Source: an uncultured Pelagibacteraceae bacterium
GTDB lineage: Bacteria > Pseudomonadota > Alphaproteobacteria > Pelagibacterales > Pelagibacteraceae
Reading direction: 5' to 3'
DNA: 64,000 bases
NCBI GenBank assembly: GCA_902625945.1
Contig: CACODG010000001.1
Location: forward strand, 88,872-152,871
Translations under genes and position numbers: made by a program
In this document: piece after piece, positions 1 to 8,203 of the stretch
Layout: each line of letters starts with the position of its first letter
Position numbering within the stretch: position 1 is the stretch's first letter
The notes under the pieces: model-generated
Databases searched by the model: none
Seen by the model: only the letters and a program-made list of their open reading frames with translations
What the model was told of the DNA's origin: nothing

Positions 1-10
1 AGGGGCTAAA

Positions 11-286
11 ATGAATAAAAAACAATTAGTAGCTAAAATATCGTCCACACTGGGTCAAAGCAAAGCTGATGCCGAGAGAACTTTTGATTCAATTACAACC
101 ATCATTTTAGATGCTTTAAAAAATGATGACACTGTGAAGATCGCAGGCTTTGGTACTTACAAAGTAGCTAAAAGAAAAGCTAGAGTAGGAAGAAACCCTA
201 GAACTGGTGAGTCAATACAAATAGCTGCATCACAAAAGGTAAAATTTTTACCTGCTAAAAGCTTAAAAGAAATGTTTAACCGATAA
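11..286 (+). CDS. hup: HU family DNA-binding protein
   Basis: A 91-residue nucleoid protein that bends and packs DNA as a dimer. The length is typical of HU/IHF. The conserved beta-arm is visible as GRNPRTGE around residues 60-67, preceded by the GFGTY turn that marks the HU core and followed by the lysine-rich C-terminal helix. The ATG at 11 follows a purine-rich AGGGG. The gene is close to the window edge, so its upstream operon is not visible. A strong hairpin follows it. The family call is secure; whether it is HU rather than an IHF subunit rests on overall pattern only. Confidence 0.95.
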   Translation: MNKKQLVAKISSTLGQSKADAERTFDSITTIILDALKNDDTVKIAGFGTYKVAKRKARVGRNPRTGESIQIAASQKVKFLPAKSLKEMFNR

Positions 287-296
287 ACGTTTTACT

Positions 297-329
297 TAGC
301 CCTTATTTGAAAGACTCAAATAAGGGCTA
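297..329 (+). terminator. Hairpin after the HU gene
   Basis: A perfect 14-bp stem (arms 297-310 and 316-329) with a 5-base loop AAGAC lies 11 bases after the HU stop codon. No U-tract follows it on the plus strand, so it may be a 3'-end processing or stability element rather than a classic intrinsic terminator. Confidence 0.55.
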
Positions 330-419
330 ACTACTTGCAAAAACTGCATAGCTAAAAATAGGTCTTTTCAATTCTAAGAAATTAAAAAAAAATTATAAGG
401 CTCTTAACAAAGGAGTTTT

Positions 420-1715
420 ATGAAAAAATTATTTAATTATGTTGTTGTTATATTTGCTTTGTGCAGTGTATCAGCACCGACTTTCGCAGAGGCAGCTGTT
501 TCTGAAGAAGGTCAATATATTTTTAATTCACTAGCCTTTTATATCGGAGGAGTTTTGGTAGCTTTTATGGCTGCAGGTTTTTGTATGTTGGAGAGTGGAT
601 TAGTAACAAATAAAAGCGTTTCGACAATCGCAGCAAAAAATATAGGTAAATTTGCCCTTTGCTCAATCGTTTTTTTCTTATTTGGCTATCAAATGGCTTA
701 TGGGATCGATGAAGGTGGTTACATAGGTTCATTTAAAATGTGGTCCGACGAGAGTTCAGTAGGCGGAGATGTTAATTATTCTGGTAATGCAGACTGGTTC
801 TTTCAAACTATGTTTGTTTGTGCAACAGTATCAATTGTTTCAGGAGCAGTGGCTGAAAGAATAAAGATATGGCCTTTCTTTGTATTCGCAGTAATCATGT
901 CTGGTTTCATCTATCCAATTTCAATGGGATGGCAATGGGGTAAAGGTTGGTTATATACTGCTGGTTTTTCAGATTTTGCAGGATCAACTTTAGTCCATGC
1001 ATGTGGAGGTGCAGCAGCACTCGCGGGTGTAATAGTTTTAGGTGCTAGAGCTGGAAGATTTACTGGATCTGGATCTAAAAGAGTTATGGTTCCTTTCGCA
1101 GCATCAAGTATTCCGCTTACTACTTTAGGCACTTTCCTTCTTTGGTTTGGTTGGTTCGGTTTTAACGGAATGAGTCAACTTGCAATGGGAACATTTGATG
1201 ACGTAACAGCTATAAGTAAAATAGCTGTAAATACTCATTTAGCTGGAGCAGCCGGTACATTTGCTGGAGCCGCAGTAAGTCGTTTAATTGGAGGAAAAAC
1301 AGACGTAATTATGATGTTAAACGGTGCATTAGCAGGTTTAGTTGCAATTACTGCTGAGCCACTTACACCAAGTCCATTAGCTGCGATATTTATCGGAGCG
1401 ATAGGTGCTATTATCATGTATTTCGGAACAAAAATGTTAGAAGGATTCGGTTTAGATGATGTTGTAGGTGCTATCCCGGTTCACATGTTTGCAGGTATTT
1501 TTGGTACTTTAATAGTCCCTGCAACTAATGGTGACACTTCTTTTGGAACTCAGTTTGTTGGAGTTTTTTCAGTAGTGTTATTTAGTTTCGTTCTCTCTTA
1601 TGCGGTATTTGTAGCACTTAAAGCTACGATAGGTTTAAGAGTAAGTAAAGAAGCTGAAAGGTTAGGAACTGATAAAGCTGAAATTGGCGTACAAGCTTAC
1701 GCAATTAGAGATTAG
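420..1715 (+). CDS. amtB: Ammonium transporter
   Basis: Inner-membrane ammonium channel of the Amt/MEP/Rh family that imports ammonium for assimilation. The 431 residues begin with a cleavable signal peptide (hydrophobic to about residue 24, ending in a run of small residues), followed by about eleven membrane segments. The paired pore histidines are visible in LVHACGG near residue 193 and in PVHMFAG near residue 352. The start is supported by AGGAG just upstream. AmtB is usually co-transcribed with the PII protein GlnK, but no glnK is next to it here. A bidirectional terminator follows. Confidence 0.96.
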   Translation: MKKLFNYVVVIFALCSVSAPTFAEAAVSEEGQYIFNSLAFYIGGVLVAFMAAGFCMLESGLVTNKSVSTIAAKNIGKFALCSIVFFLFGYQMAYGIDEGGYIGSFKMWSDESSVGGDVNYSGNADWFFQTMFVCATVSIVSGAVAERIKIWPFFVFAVIMSGFIYPISMGWQWGKGWLYTAGFSDFAGSTLVHACGGAAALAGVIVLGARAGRFTGSGSKRVMVPFAASSIPLTTLGTFLLWFGWFGFNGMSQLAMGTFDDVTAISKIAVNTHLAGAAGTFAGAAVSRLIGGKTDVIMMLNGALAGLVAITAEPLTPSPLAAIFIGAIGAIIMYFGTKMLEGFGLDDVVGAIPVHMFAGIFGTLIVPATNGDTSFGTQFVGVFSVVLFSFVLSYAVFVALKATIGLRVSKEAERLGTDKAEIGVQAYAIRD

Positions 1716-1747
1716 TAACTTATTTTATCCTCGTTTAATAAGTTATT

Positions 1748-1780
1748 AAAAAAAGGCCCGGTTACTCGGGCCTTTTTTTT
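1748..1780. terminator. Bidirectional intrinsic terminator between amtB and a convergent gene
   Basis: A G+C-rich stem (GGCCCG at 1755-1760 pairing with CGGGCC at 1767-1772) is flanked by an A-run on the left and a T-run on the right. The stem can extend through the A/T runs, so it serves both convergent transcripts. Confidence 0.85.
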
Positions 1781-2789
1781 ATTTTTTGTTTTGGTCCCAA
1801 ATTTTTTTAACATCAATAAATGGAGATATGCCAAATACAGAATTGATATTTGCACAATGAATAGCTAGGGATGGTATTGGTGAAAAACATGGGAATTCTT
1901 GATAAATATCGTGCAAAGGTTTTTCCCATGGATCTATCCATTCCTTTCCCATAATTTCTAATTTAGAAAAGTATTTATTTATCAAATCTTTACTAGCCAT
2001 AAAAGTTACCAAACTTTCCTGGACTAATCTCCAATGAAATCTTTCTCCTAAGAAAATTTTAGTATTTTCTGCTTTTGAGTATAAATAAGGATAATCAGAA
2101 GGTAATAATATTACCTCTCCAGAAAAAATTGTGTAAAATTTTTCATAGGTTAAAATCATCTCTGAAATGGTATCTTGTGAATGCAAATAGTCATCTTCAA
2201 CAAAATAAATTAAATCTGCATCTTCATTTTTTGCAATTAACAAAGAGTTATAAAAATTAGCCATGTTTGATAATTTTGCTTTTGAATATCCTTTAGTCTT
2301 ATTTTTAAAATTATCTAAATTAATAGAAGAAAGTTTACTAGTAGCTTTAAAATTACTGAGAATTTCTTTAATTTTTTCTAAATCTTCTTGAGATGAGTTT
2401 GTATCAGTTACAATTATTTCAAATTTAATATTTTTAAATTTATCTATTGCAATGTTTGTAGACTTGATTATAGATCTTAAAGTTCTAAAGGTGTATTCAT
2501 TTTTTTCACAATCAAAAATTCTTCTCTTATTTTGATCCATAATCAATTCTGAGGTGCAAGTACGTAAAATAATTTTAAACGATTTTACTTTTTTTATTAT
2601 ATTCACTTGACCAAGAGGAATAGTAATTGATTTCTTACCTTGATCACTTAACATTTCATTTAAATTTTTACCAAGTGTTGGAGAAGTAAAATTAGACTGA
2701 TCAATAATTTCAAACCCTAAAATTCTGCAAATTTTGATAAAGATCTTTTTAAATAAATTGATTTTTTTTGTATTTTCTATTTTTTTCAT
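1779..2789 (-). CDS. Possible glycosyltransferase, GT-A-like fold
   Basis: A 336-residue protein of uncertain identity. The central part looks like a GT-A nucleotide-sugar transferase: a beta-alpha pattern with IIVTDTNSS (about residues 125-135), then YFVEDDYL (about 195-203), whose acidic cluster resembles the metal-binding DXD element, and a Trp-rich C-terminal region. No signal peptide is seen. I start it at the ATG at 2789; an upstream in-frame TTG would add three residues. The 3' end shares the terminator with amtB, and the 5' end is divergent from the rhodanese gene. The glycosyltransferase call rests on the acidic motif and overall pattern. Confidence 0.5.
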   Translation of the reverse strand: MKKIENTKKINLFKKIFIKICRILGFEIIDQSNFTSPTLGKNLNEMLSDQGKKSITIPLGQVNIIKKVKSFKIILRTCTSELIMDQNKRRIFDCEKNEYTFRTLRSIIKSTNIAIDKFKNIKFEIIVTDTNSSQEDLEKIKEILSNFKATSKLSSINLDNFKNKTKGYSKAKLSNMANFYNSLLIAKNEDADLIYFVEDDYLHSQDTISEMILTYEKFYTIFSGEVILLPSDYPYLYSKAENTKIFLGERFHWRLVQESLVTFMASKDLINKYFSKLEIMGKEWIDPWEKPLHDIYQEFPCFSPIPSLAIHCANINSVFGISPFIDVKKIWDQNKK

Positions 2790-2827
2790 TGTGGTCAAAT
2801 GTATATATTAGTTTATATTCTACTTCT

Positions 2828-3226
2828 ATGGCCATTAAATCTTCACAAAAATTAGTAGAGGAAGCAAATGAATCTATTGAAACAATTAGTCCAAAGGAAG
2901 TAAAGATTTTGTTGGAAAAAAATGAGATTACTTTGATAGATGTTAGGGATATTAGAGAGCTTTGGAGAGACGGAACAATTGAAAATTCAAAACATATTCC
3001 TAGAGGCATGTTAGAATTTTGGTTAGATCCTAATAGCAGCTATTATCAAGAGAATAAGATAAAAGATTCCAAAAAAATGGTTTTTTTCTGCGCAATGGGT
3101 TTTAGATCTGCTCTAGCTACAAAAACTTTAGTTGATATGGGTTTTAAAAATGTAGCTAATGCTGATGGAGGGTTTGATGCTTTAAAAAATGCAGGACTTA
3201 AAGTAATTAAAAAAGAAAAAAAATAA
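2828..3226 (+). CDS. Rhodanese-like domain protein
   Basis: A single-domain rhodanese of 132 residues, likely cytoplasmic, able to carry sulfane sulfur as a cysteine persulfide. The domain markers are LIDVRD (about residue 38) and the active loop CAMGFRS (about residue 91) with one catalytic cysteine. The ATG at 2828 was chosen because the residues encoded upstream are hydrophobic junk overlapping the divergent gene's promoter. Nothing in the neighbourhood identifies its sulfur donor or acceptor. Confidence 0.85.
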   Translation: MAIKSSQKLVEEANESIETISPKEVKILLEKNEITLIDVRDIRELWRDGTIENSKHIPRGMLEFWLDPNSSYYQENKIKDSKKMVFFCAMGFRSALATKTLVDMGFKNVANADGGFDALKNAGLKVIKKEKK

Positions 3227-3227
3227 T

Positions 3228-3815
3228 TTATTTACTAGCCTCTTTTAACACAAACTCAATTCTATCTTGACCCCAAAATAACTTATTATTTGATACAAAA
3301 GTTGGAGCTCCAAAAATCCCTTTTTCATAAGCCTCACTTGTTTTCTTTCTAAGAGAGTCTTTTATTGATGAAGAGGTTGACCTTAAAACAAAGGTTTTAG
3401 GATTCACATTAAGGTTCTTTAACACTTTATTAATAATATTATCATCATTCATATTTAAACCGTCTTGCCAGATAGCATCAAAAATGTTGTCAATATAATA
3501 ACTTTTAAAATTATCTTCCTCGGCAACAAATACACCGCGCATTAAATTTAAACTTCTTATTGGAAAATATGAATTAAACTTAAATTTTATATTATTTTTT
3601 TCAGCAATTAGTTTACAGTCTCTGATCATATGTTTTGCTTTTGCTGGTATAAAAGCAGGAGCCTTAATTCCATGTAAATTGTGTAAACCTCCTAAAAGGA
3701 TTGGTCTATATTTTATTTTAATTGAAACTTTGTTTTCAATTTTTCTTATTTCTTTATGTGCAAGAAAAGAGTAGGGACTTATAAAGTCGAAATAAAAATC
3801 AAACGGTTTAATCAT
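3228..3815 (-). CDS. DsbA-family 2-hydroxychromene-2-carboxylate isomerase-like protein
   Basis: Thioredoxin-fold protein of the kappa-GST/HCCA isomerase group, 195 residues. The N-terminal strand FDFYFDFISPYSFLA carries the serine-containing SPYS turn that replaces the CxxC of DsbA, and the C-terminal GIFGAPTFV cis-proline motif is typical of the family. Members isomerise aromatic degradation intermediates with glutathione, but many have unknown substrates. The ATG at 3815 gives an ATGA-type overlap with the preceding membrane-protein gene, so the two are probably co-transcribed. A TTG seven codons upstream is less likely. Confidence 0.82.
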   Translation of the reverse strand: MIKPFDFYFDFISPYSFLAHKEIRKIENKVSIKIKYRPILLGGLHNLHGIKAPAFIPAKAKHMIRDCKLIAEKNNIKFKFNSYFPIRSLNLMRGVFVAEEDNFKSYYIDNIFDAIWQDGLNMNDDNIINKVLKNLNVNPKTFVLRSTSSSIKDSLRKKTSEAYEKGIFGAPTFVSNNKLFWGQDRIEFVLKEASK

Positions 3816-4278
3816 TGAAACTGATTTTTTTGGCAAAGAAAATTCTTATAAACCAATAAATCACTATTCCAACTGGACCAGAAAAATAAGTAAGAATAAG
3901 AGATGGAATAGTAACTATCTTAGGTATTAAATACTTTCTAGCGTCTCTTACAATCCAAGCTCCTGCAAATAAACTAATTGAGAGAAAATGAAGCCAGAAA
4001 ATTAATAGCAAAATTTCATTTGCAAAAATTGAATATAAACCATCTAGCCCTTTATACAGATCAAAACCATCGAAAATATTTTTTTCTAAATAAAGATTAT
4101 AAACCAAATAAGAATAGGCAACTGCCAAAAGTAATGGTGTAATCACAGATTGTGCTAGAAAGTTTGTTAATCCATTATTAGGAGCAAAAATTAATAACAG
4201 CCAAAAAGGTACAACCCCCCAATTTGCTATTAAATAAATATTCTCAAGGGTTATGTAAGCTAATAGATTATTTAACAT
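3808..4278 (-). CDS. ABA4-like (DUF4281) integral membrane protein
   Basis: A 156-residue membrane protein with four predicted hydrophobic segments (about 15-35, 42-62, 88-110 and 120-145). The pattern FWLHFLSISLFAGAWIVRDA followed by GPVGIVIYWFIR matches the ABA4-like family, named for the plant neoxanthin-synthesis protein. In bacteria the role is not settled; carotenoid or retinal metabolism has been discussed for relatives, which may be relevant in a proteorhodopsin-bearing lineage (inference). It overlaps the downstream isomerase gene by 8 bases. Its start is only 26 bases from the divergent recX start. Confidence 0.75.
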   Translation of the reverse strand: MLNNLLAYITLENIYLIANWGVVPFWLLLIFAPNNGLTNFLAQSVITPLLLAVAYSYLVYNLYLEKNIFDGFDLYKGLDGLYSIFANEILLLIFWLHFLSISLFAGAWIVRDARKYLIPKIVTIPSLILTYFSGPVGIVIYWFIRIFFAKKISFND

Positions 4279-4304
4279 AAAAAATAATATAGTATATTAA
4301 AATT

Positions 4305-4865
4305 ATGAATCCCACATCAAATAAAAGTGATTTTGAAGATCTGACTACAAATTTGAAAGATTTAGCTTACTCTTATCTTGAAAAGTATAATCCGTCAAAG
4401 CAACAACTCAAAGTTTATTTGCTCAAAAAATATTTGTTAAAGATTAGAGGCACTAAGTCAAAAAAGGAGGTTACCACAATTATTGATGAAATAATTTTAA
4501 ATTTAGAAAAAAATAAACTTTTAAATGATGAAATGTATTCAGACTCAAAAGCCAGAATGTTTTTAAGAAGAGGCTATTCAATTAATAAAATCAATCAATC
4601 ACTTAGAAGCAAAGGAATCGATGATAAATTTGTAAAGCTATCAATTGAAAAAATCAAAGAAAAACAAATTGAGCCAGACTTTGTTTCTGCTTTAAAACTT
4701 TGCAAAAGAAGAAGGATAGGACCTTTGCGACCAGAGAGTAATCGTGAATTGTTTTATAAAAAAGATATGGGCATTCTATCAAGAGGAGGATTTAGTTTTG
4801 ATTTATCGAAACGCGTGCTAGATCTTGATACTAAAGAATTTAATAAATTAATTAAGATTATCTGA
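4305..4865 (+). CDS. recX: RecX-family regulatory protein
   Basis: A 186-residue helical protein of the RecX family, which binds RecA filaments and modulates recombination. The repeating three-helix pattern is visible, with LKVYLLKKYLLK early and RGYSINKINQSLRSKGI in the middle, which matches the RecX motif of an arginine-rich helix followed by L..KGI. The C-terminal part SFDLSKRVL fits the last repeat. It is divergent from the ABA4-like gene. Its last codons overlap the end of a convergent small gene. recA is not in this window, so the link to RecA is from family knowledge. Confidence 0.8.
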   Translation: MNPTSNKSDFEDLTTNLKDLAYSYLEKYNPSKQQLKVYLLKKYLLKIRGTKSKKEVTTIIDEIILNLEKNKLLNDEMYSDSKARMFLRRGYSINKINQSLRSKGIDDKFVKLSIEKIKEKQIEPDFVSALKLCKRRRIGPLRPESNRELFYKKDMGILSRGGFSFDLSKRVLDLDTKEFNKLIKII

Positions 4866-4991
4866 TTTATTTTTTTTTTCTTCCTCAACTAAAATGTCTA
4901 ATTTTCTTTTAAGAGCGTTTCTGACTAAAATAAAAAATAATACTCCAAAAAAAGTCACTGAGAAAATTATAATTAATATAGTTTTAATCAT
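4848..4991 (-). CDS. Small single-span membrane protein downstream of cysQ
   Basis: A 47-residue ORF beginning MIKTILIIIFSVTFF, with one membrane segment (about residues 4-22) and a charged tail containing LVEEEKKNK. Its ATG overlaps the end of cysQ by 8 bases, suggesting translational coupling, and its stop lies inside the convergent recX end. No family recognised. The coupling and the coherent membrane-plus-charged-tail layout make it more likely to be a real gene than chance, but evidence is modest. Confidence 0.5.
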   Translation of the reverse strand: MIKTILIIIFSVTFFGVLFFILVRNALKRKLDILVEEEKKNKSDNLN

Positions 4992-5763
4992 TTAAATTAT
5001 TTGATCGTTTTATTAATAAGCTGGGATTTCTATAATCTTCTTTACCATATAAAAAGGGTTTTTCATCTAATGTTTTAATTATAGCACCTGCATTTTGAGC
5101 GACAGCATGACCTGCAGCATAATCCCACTCATTCGCTCTTTCTCTTGCAGCGTAGATATCAAACTCACCAGTTGCGATTACACAAAATTTATATGAGCTT
5201 GCCATTTTGACGATAGAAGTAACTTTAAATTCTTTTAATTTATTCAAAATTATATCTGATGGTTTTATGACACTTGATAGAGCTACAATTTGATCTTTTG
5301 GCTGCTGTTTAACGCAGCTAATTTTTCTTATATTATTTTTCTCAATTAAATAACTTTCCCCAGGTCCATAACTGTAGAACAGTCTTTCTTTTTTCGGAAC
5401 ACCTACAAGGCCAAGAACAGGCACTTTATCTATCACCAAAGCAGCGTTCAGAGTATATTCGTCTTTACCAGCTATATATTCTTTTGTTCCATCGATAGGA
5501 TCTATTAACCAAAAAATTTTGGACTTATTCTTTTTTTTTAAATCAACAGTTTCCTCAGAGACAATTGGTATATTTGGTGTAAGTTTAGAAATTTGATTGG
5601 AAATTAATTCATTAACTCTTAAGTCACCGTTGCTTACGGGAGATTTGTCATCTTTTATCTCAATTTTTAATCCTGTCTTATAAAGATTAACAGATTCTCT
5701 CCCTGCAAAATTAAAAGTTTCAATTAAGTTTTCTGCGAGTAATTTTAATTCAGATTTATTCAT
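4984..5763 (-). CDS. cysQ: 3'(2'),5'-bisphosphate nucleotidase CysQ
   Basis: Inositol-monophosphatase superfamily enzyme (259 residues) that removes the 3' phosphate of PAP formed in sulfate or sulfo-group metabolism. Metal-binding motifs are clear: EE in IVSEETVD (about residue 70), WLIDPIDGTKEY (about 90-101) with the DPIDGT signature, and EWDYAAGHA (about 213) at the C-terminal end. The ATG overlaps the stop of the upstream DUF3553 gene, and the 3' end overlaps a small membrane-protein gene, giving a three-gene minus-strand unit. An inositol-phosphate substrate is an alternative. Confidence 0.9.
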   Translation of the reverse strand: MNKSELKLLAENLIETFNFAGRESVNLYKTGLKIEIKDDKSPVSNGDLRVNELISNQISKLTPNIPIVSEETVDLKKKNKSKIFWLIDPIDGTKEYIAGKDEYTLNAALVIDKVPVLGLVGVPKKERLFYSYGPGESYLIEKNNIRKISCVKQQPKDQIVALSSVIKPSDIILNKLKEFKVTSIVKMASSYKFCVIATGEFDIYAARERANEWDYAAGHAVAQNAGAIIKTLDEKPFLYGKEDYRNPSLLIKRSNNLND

Positions 5764-5929
5764 TATCTACTTTTTCTAATTTAACATTTTCAATATTAAT
5801 CACCTTTTTGCCGTAATTTTCAAAGTTCACAGTGACTTTATTTCCAATTATTGATTGAACTTGTCCAAGACCCCATTCCATATTTGCAGGATTTTTAACA
5901 TAATCACCTGGTTCAAAATCAATAAGCAT
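5756..5929 (-). CDS. DUF3553 family small protein
   Basis: A 57-residue soluble protein starting MLIDFEPGDYVKNP. The pattern F.PGDYV..P....WG.GQVQS..G..VTVNFE..GKK is the hallmark of DUF3553, common in alphaproteobacteria and of unknown function; the fold suggests a small beta-barrel (KOW/SH3-like). It lies between the divergent mnmA promoter and cysQ, overlapping the cysQ start by 8 bases. The family call is strong from the motif; function is not known. Confidence 0.88.
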   Translation of the reverse strand: MLIDFEPGDYVKNPANMEWGLGQVQSIIGNKVTVNFENYGKKVINIENVKLEKVDNE

Positions 5930-5969
5930 TATGGAAAATAATTAATAAATATATTATACACTTTAATCA

Positions 5970-7097
5970 ATGAATTCTCTAGGAATTAATAAACCTAAAA
6001 AAGAAACAAAAGTAGTCGTGGCAATGTCTGGAGGTGTCGACTCTTCAGTTGTTGCAGCTTTAATGAAAGAGGAAGGTTATGATGTCACGGGAATAACATT
6101 AAAATTATACGATGATGCAAAACAGTCTAAAGAAGGAAGGCAATGTTGTGCTGGTCAAGATATATTAGATGCAAAAAGAGTATCTGAAAAAATAAGTATT
6201 AATCATGAAATTTTATACTATCAAAAGAAATTTAAATCAGAAGTTATCGACTCTTTTATAAATAGTTATGCTGCTGGGGAAACACCAATACCATGTGTTC
6301 AATGTAACCAAACTGTGAAATTCAGAGATTTATTTAAATATGCAAAGGATTTAAAAGCTGATGCACTAATTACTGGTCATTATGTTTCTAGAGTTCACAA
6401 TAATGGCCATGCAAGTATGTATAGAGCAAAAGATCATAACAGAGACCAGAGCTATTTTTTATTTAGTACTACTCAAGAACAACTTAATTATTTGAGATTT
6501 CCGTTAGGAGAAATTGATAAATCAGAGACAAGATCTATTGCAAAAAAACTTAATTTAAATGTTGCAGAGAAGCCTGACAGTCAAGACATATGTTTTGTTC
6601 CAAATGGAGATTATAGCTCAGTGATAAAAAAATTTAGGCCAAGTTCATTTCAAAAAGGTAAAATAATTGATTTAACCGGCAAGGTAATAGGAGAACATGA
6701 AGGTATAATAAATTATACAATTGGCCAAAGAAAAGGTATCAAAATTTCAAGTGATAAACCTCTCTATGTAGTGAACATAAATGCAGACAATAATACAGTA
6801 ATTGTTGGACGAAAAGAAAATTTAGAGATTAAAGAAATTATATTACGAGAATTAAATATTTTAGCATCAGAAAAAGAATTCGATAAAAATATAAGTATAA
6901 AAGTCAGATCAACAGGTAAACTTTTAAAAGCAAAAATAAGCTTTTCAAATAATTTGGCTAAAGTGAATATCTTAGATAAGGAAACTGGAATTTCACCTGG
7001 TCAGGCGTGTGTTTTTTATTCAAGAGATGAGTTTGGGGATAAAGTTCTAGGCGGTGGTTGGATTGATAAGACTTTAAATAATTATTTATCCACTTAA
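5970..7097 (+). CDS. mnmA: tRNA-specific 2-thiouridylase MnmA
   Basis: Cytoplasmic enzyme that makes 2-thiouridine at position 34 of tRNA-Lys, Glu and Gln using ATP and a persulfide donor. The 375-residue length is normal. The PP-loop AMSGGVDSS is at about residues 19-27. The catalytic cysteines lie in PCVQCN (about residue 108) and DICFVP (about residue 208), and the central GQRKG motif is also present. The start at 5970 leaves an 18-residue extension before the PP-loop. It is divergent from the DUF3553-cysQ unit and followed by a structured, GC-rich intergenic region. Confidence 0.97.
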   Translation: MNSLGINKPKKETKVVVAMSGGVDSSVVAALMKEEGYDVTGITLKLYDDAKQSKEGRQCCAGQDILDAKRVSEKISINHEILYYQKKFKSEVIDSFINSYAAGETPIPCVQCNQTVKFRDLFKYAKDLKADALITGHYVSRVHNNGHASMYRAKDHNRDQSYFLFSTTQEQLNYLRFPLGEIDKSETRSIAKKLNLNVAEKPDSQDICFVPNGDYSSVIKKFRPSSFQKGKIIDLTGKVIGEHEGIINYTIGQRKGIKISSDKPLYVVNINADNNTVIVGRKENLEIKEIILRELNILASEKEFDKNISIKVRSTGKLLKAKISFSNNLAKVNILDKETGISPGQACVFYSRDEFGDKVLGGGWIDKTLNNYLST

Positions 7098-7159
7098 TTA
7101 ACAACGAATTTGAAGACACGCATTTGGTGATTACTTTATTTTTTCAAATATGATTTAAT

Positions 7160-7337
7160 CATTTTAATTAAGAGGCAACTCTTAACTGGCCATTTAGGGA
7201 AAAACCGAGAGGTTCAAGCTTAAAGGGCAGAAAGATGAACCTAGTAGCGCTAGAATAGTTCATCGGACGGCTTGGCGGTAGCGCCTAAAACGACGAGCCA
7301 AAACTACTAAATTTCTGGGCGAAAGCCTAGAAATTTA
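7160..7337 (+). ncRNA. Candidate structured non-coding RNA, identity unknown
   Basis: The gap after mnmA is conspicuously richer in G+C than its surroundings and holds nested hairpins. AAGAG/CTCTT closes a GCAA loop near 7170-7184. GGTTCA (from 7211) pairs with TGAACC (to 7241). GGCG-GTAG-CGCC lies within a larger GGCTTG..CGAGCC arm around 7269-7299. A 12-bp stem with a GAAA tetraloop spans 7310-7337. A weak promoter-like TATGAT sits at 7149-7154. I could not match it to RNase P RNA, SRP RNA or a tRNA, and saw no tag reading frame typical of tmRNA. Strand is inferred from the promoter-like sequence only. Confidence 0.5.
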
Positions 7338-8036
7338 TGTGGTTCTTCTCCAAAAAAATCTCGATAATAAATAAAATAGTATTACACCAACGAAATAGTT
7401 CCATTCAAGCATATGTTTAAAGTGTGTATTACCTTTTGTTACGAGTGTAGGTAAACTTGAAAAAGCTATTATAACTAAAGCTGTAACTAATATCATTTTA
7501 ATTATTAAAATTTTTTTATTAATCATTTTATTTAATTTTTCTTTGAGTTTATAAAAATGATAAACTAGGTAACCTTGAGCTATAAGTTCAAAAATTATAA
7601 ACAATAACAAAACAACTCTTCTAAATAATTTATAGATCTGAATATCAAATTTAATTCCAAGAAAAACTGAGTGTATAGCTAGAAATATGGCTGATAAAAT
7701 ACCAAAAGTTTTAAATCTAAAATTAATATTCGTGCCATATAAGTTATTGACTAAAATATTGTTGTTTTTCCAGTAATAAAATAAAAAAAACGAAGTAATT
7801 ATCATTGAAGGTTTAAATATTAAGTATTGAGGATATGTTCTTGAAGCCCTGCTAATAGATAAACTTCCATCCAAATAAGGGATTGAAAATCCAGACCTCC
7901 CAATTTGATCAACAACAAATATAGTATTATCTAAAAACTCAGGGTTTTGAGAAATATAAAGACAGAGATTGATTGCAAATAATGGAATAAAAAAAATCCA
8001 AATACTCAATTTTCTTATTTGAGCTATCTCATTCAT
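7335..8036 (-). CDS. Multi-pass membrane protein of unknown function
   Basis: A 233-residue protein with about six hydrophobic segments (roughly 10-30, 75-90, 108-125, 140-160, 175-195 and 213-228). An extended polar stretch between the first two segments contains the motif FSIPYLDGSLSISRASRTYP. The C-terminal HFKHMLEWNYFVGVILFYLLS resembles the closing pattern of Frag1/DRAM/PGAP2-like membrane proteins, but this is a weak resemblance. No signal for a transporter or enzyme was seen. Its last bases overlap the putative structured RNA, and a tiny basic ORF lies 14 bases upstream on the same strand. Confidence 0.65.
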   Translation of the reverse strand: MNEIAQIRKLSIWIFFIPLFAINLCLYISQNPEFLDNTIFVVDQIGRSGFSIPYLDGSLSISRASRTYPQYLIFKPSMIITSFFLFYYWKNNNILVNNLYGTNINFRFKTFGILSAIFLAIHSVFLGIKFDIQIYKLFRRVVLLLFIIFELIAQGYLVYHFYKLKEKLNKMINKKILIIKMILVTALVIIAFSSLPTLVTKGNTHFKHMLEWNYFVGVILFYLLSRFFWRRTT

Positions 8037-8050
8037 AGATTATGTGATGA

Positions 8051-8134
8051 TTATTTTTTTTTATTTCTTTTTCTAGCTCTTCTTTTTTTTGAGCCTATTT
8101 TTCTTCTTCCTCGATGCTTTTTTGGATAACCCAT
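8051..8134 (-). CDS. Ultra-small, extremely basic 27-residue protein
   Basis: The frame starts at 8134 with MGYPKKHRGRRKIG and continues as a Lys/Arg-rich run to the stop at 8051. It has no acidic residue. A strong Shine-Dalgarno AAGGAGG lies at the right distance upstream of its ATG (complement of 8141-8149), which is rare and informative in this genome. It resembles in style the smallest ribosomal proteins (THX type) and the C-terminal Lys/Arg tail of the AURKAIP1/COX24 domain, but no homology is claimed. A role on rRNA or the ribosome is inference. Confidence 0.62.
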   Translation of the reverse strand: MGYPKKHRGRRKIGSKKRRARKRNKKK

Positions 8135-8203
8135 ATTTTTGCCTCCTTTTTTATGTCTTAATTAGTCAAATATTAATATATTAAGATCAATTATACTTAT
8201 TTT

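Noticed and set aside
911..1132. Minus-strand open frame inside amtB
   Set aside because: It is antisense to a strongly supported transporter gene and has low-complexity, Ala/Pro-rich composition typical of a shadow frame.
2768..2827. Longer N-terminus for the rhodanese gene
   Set aside because: The extra residues are hydrophobic and not rhodanese-like, and they overlap the start region of the divergent gene; the ATG at 2828 fits the family.
7098..7334. Assigning the structured gap to RNase P RNA or two-piece tmRNA
   Set aside because: I could not find the conserved P4 core strings of RNase P, a tmRNA T-arm with a CCA end, or a tag frame ending in the usual small hydrophobic residues, so no name is given.
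8040..8203. T-rich tract as a terminator for the metC-side region
   Set aside because: The tract is explained by the Lys codons of the small minus-strand ORF and has no hairpin.
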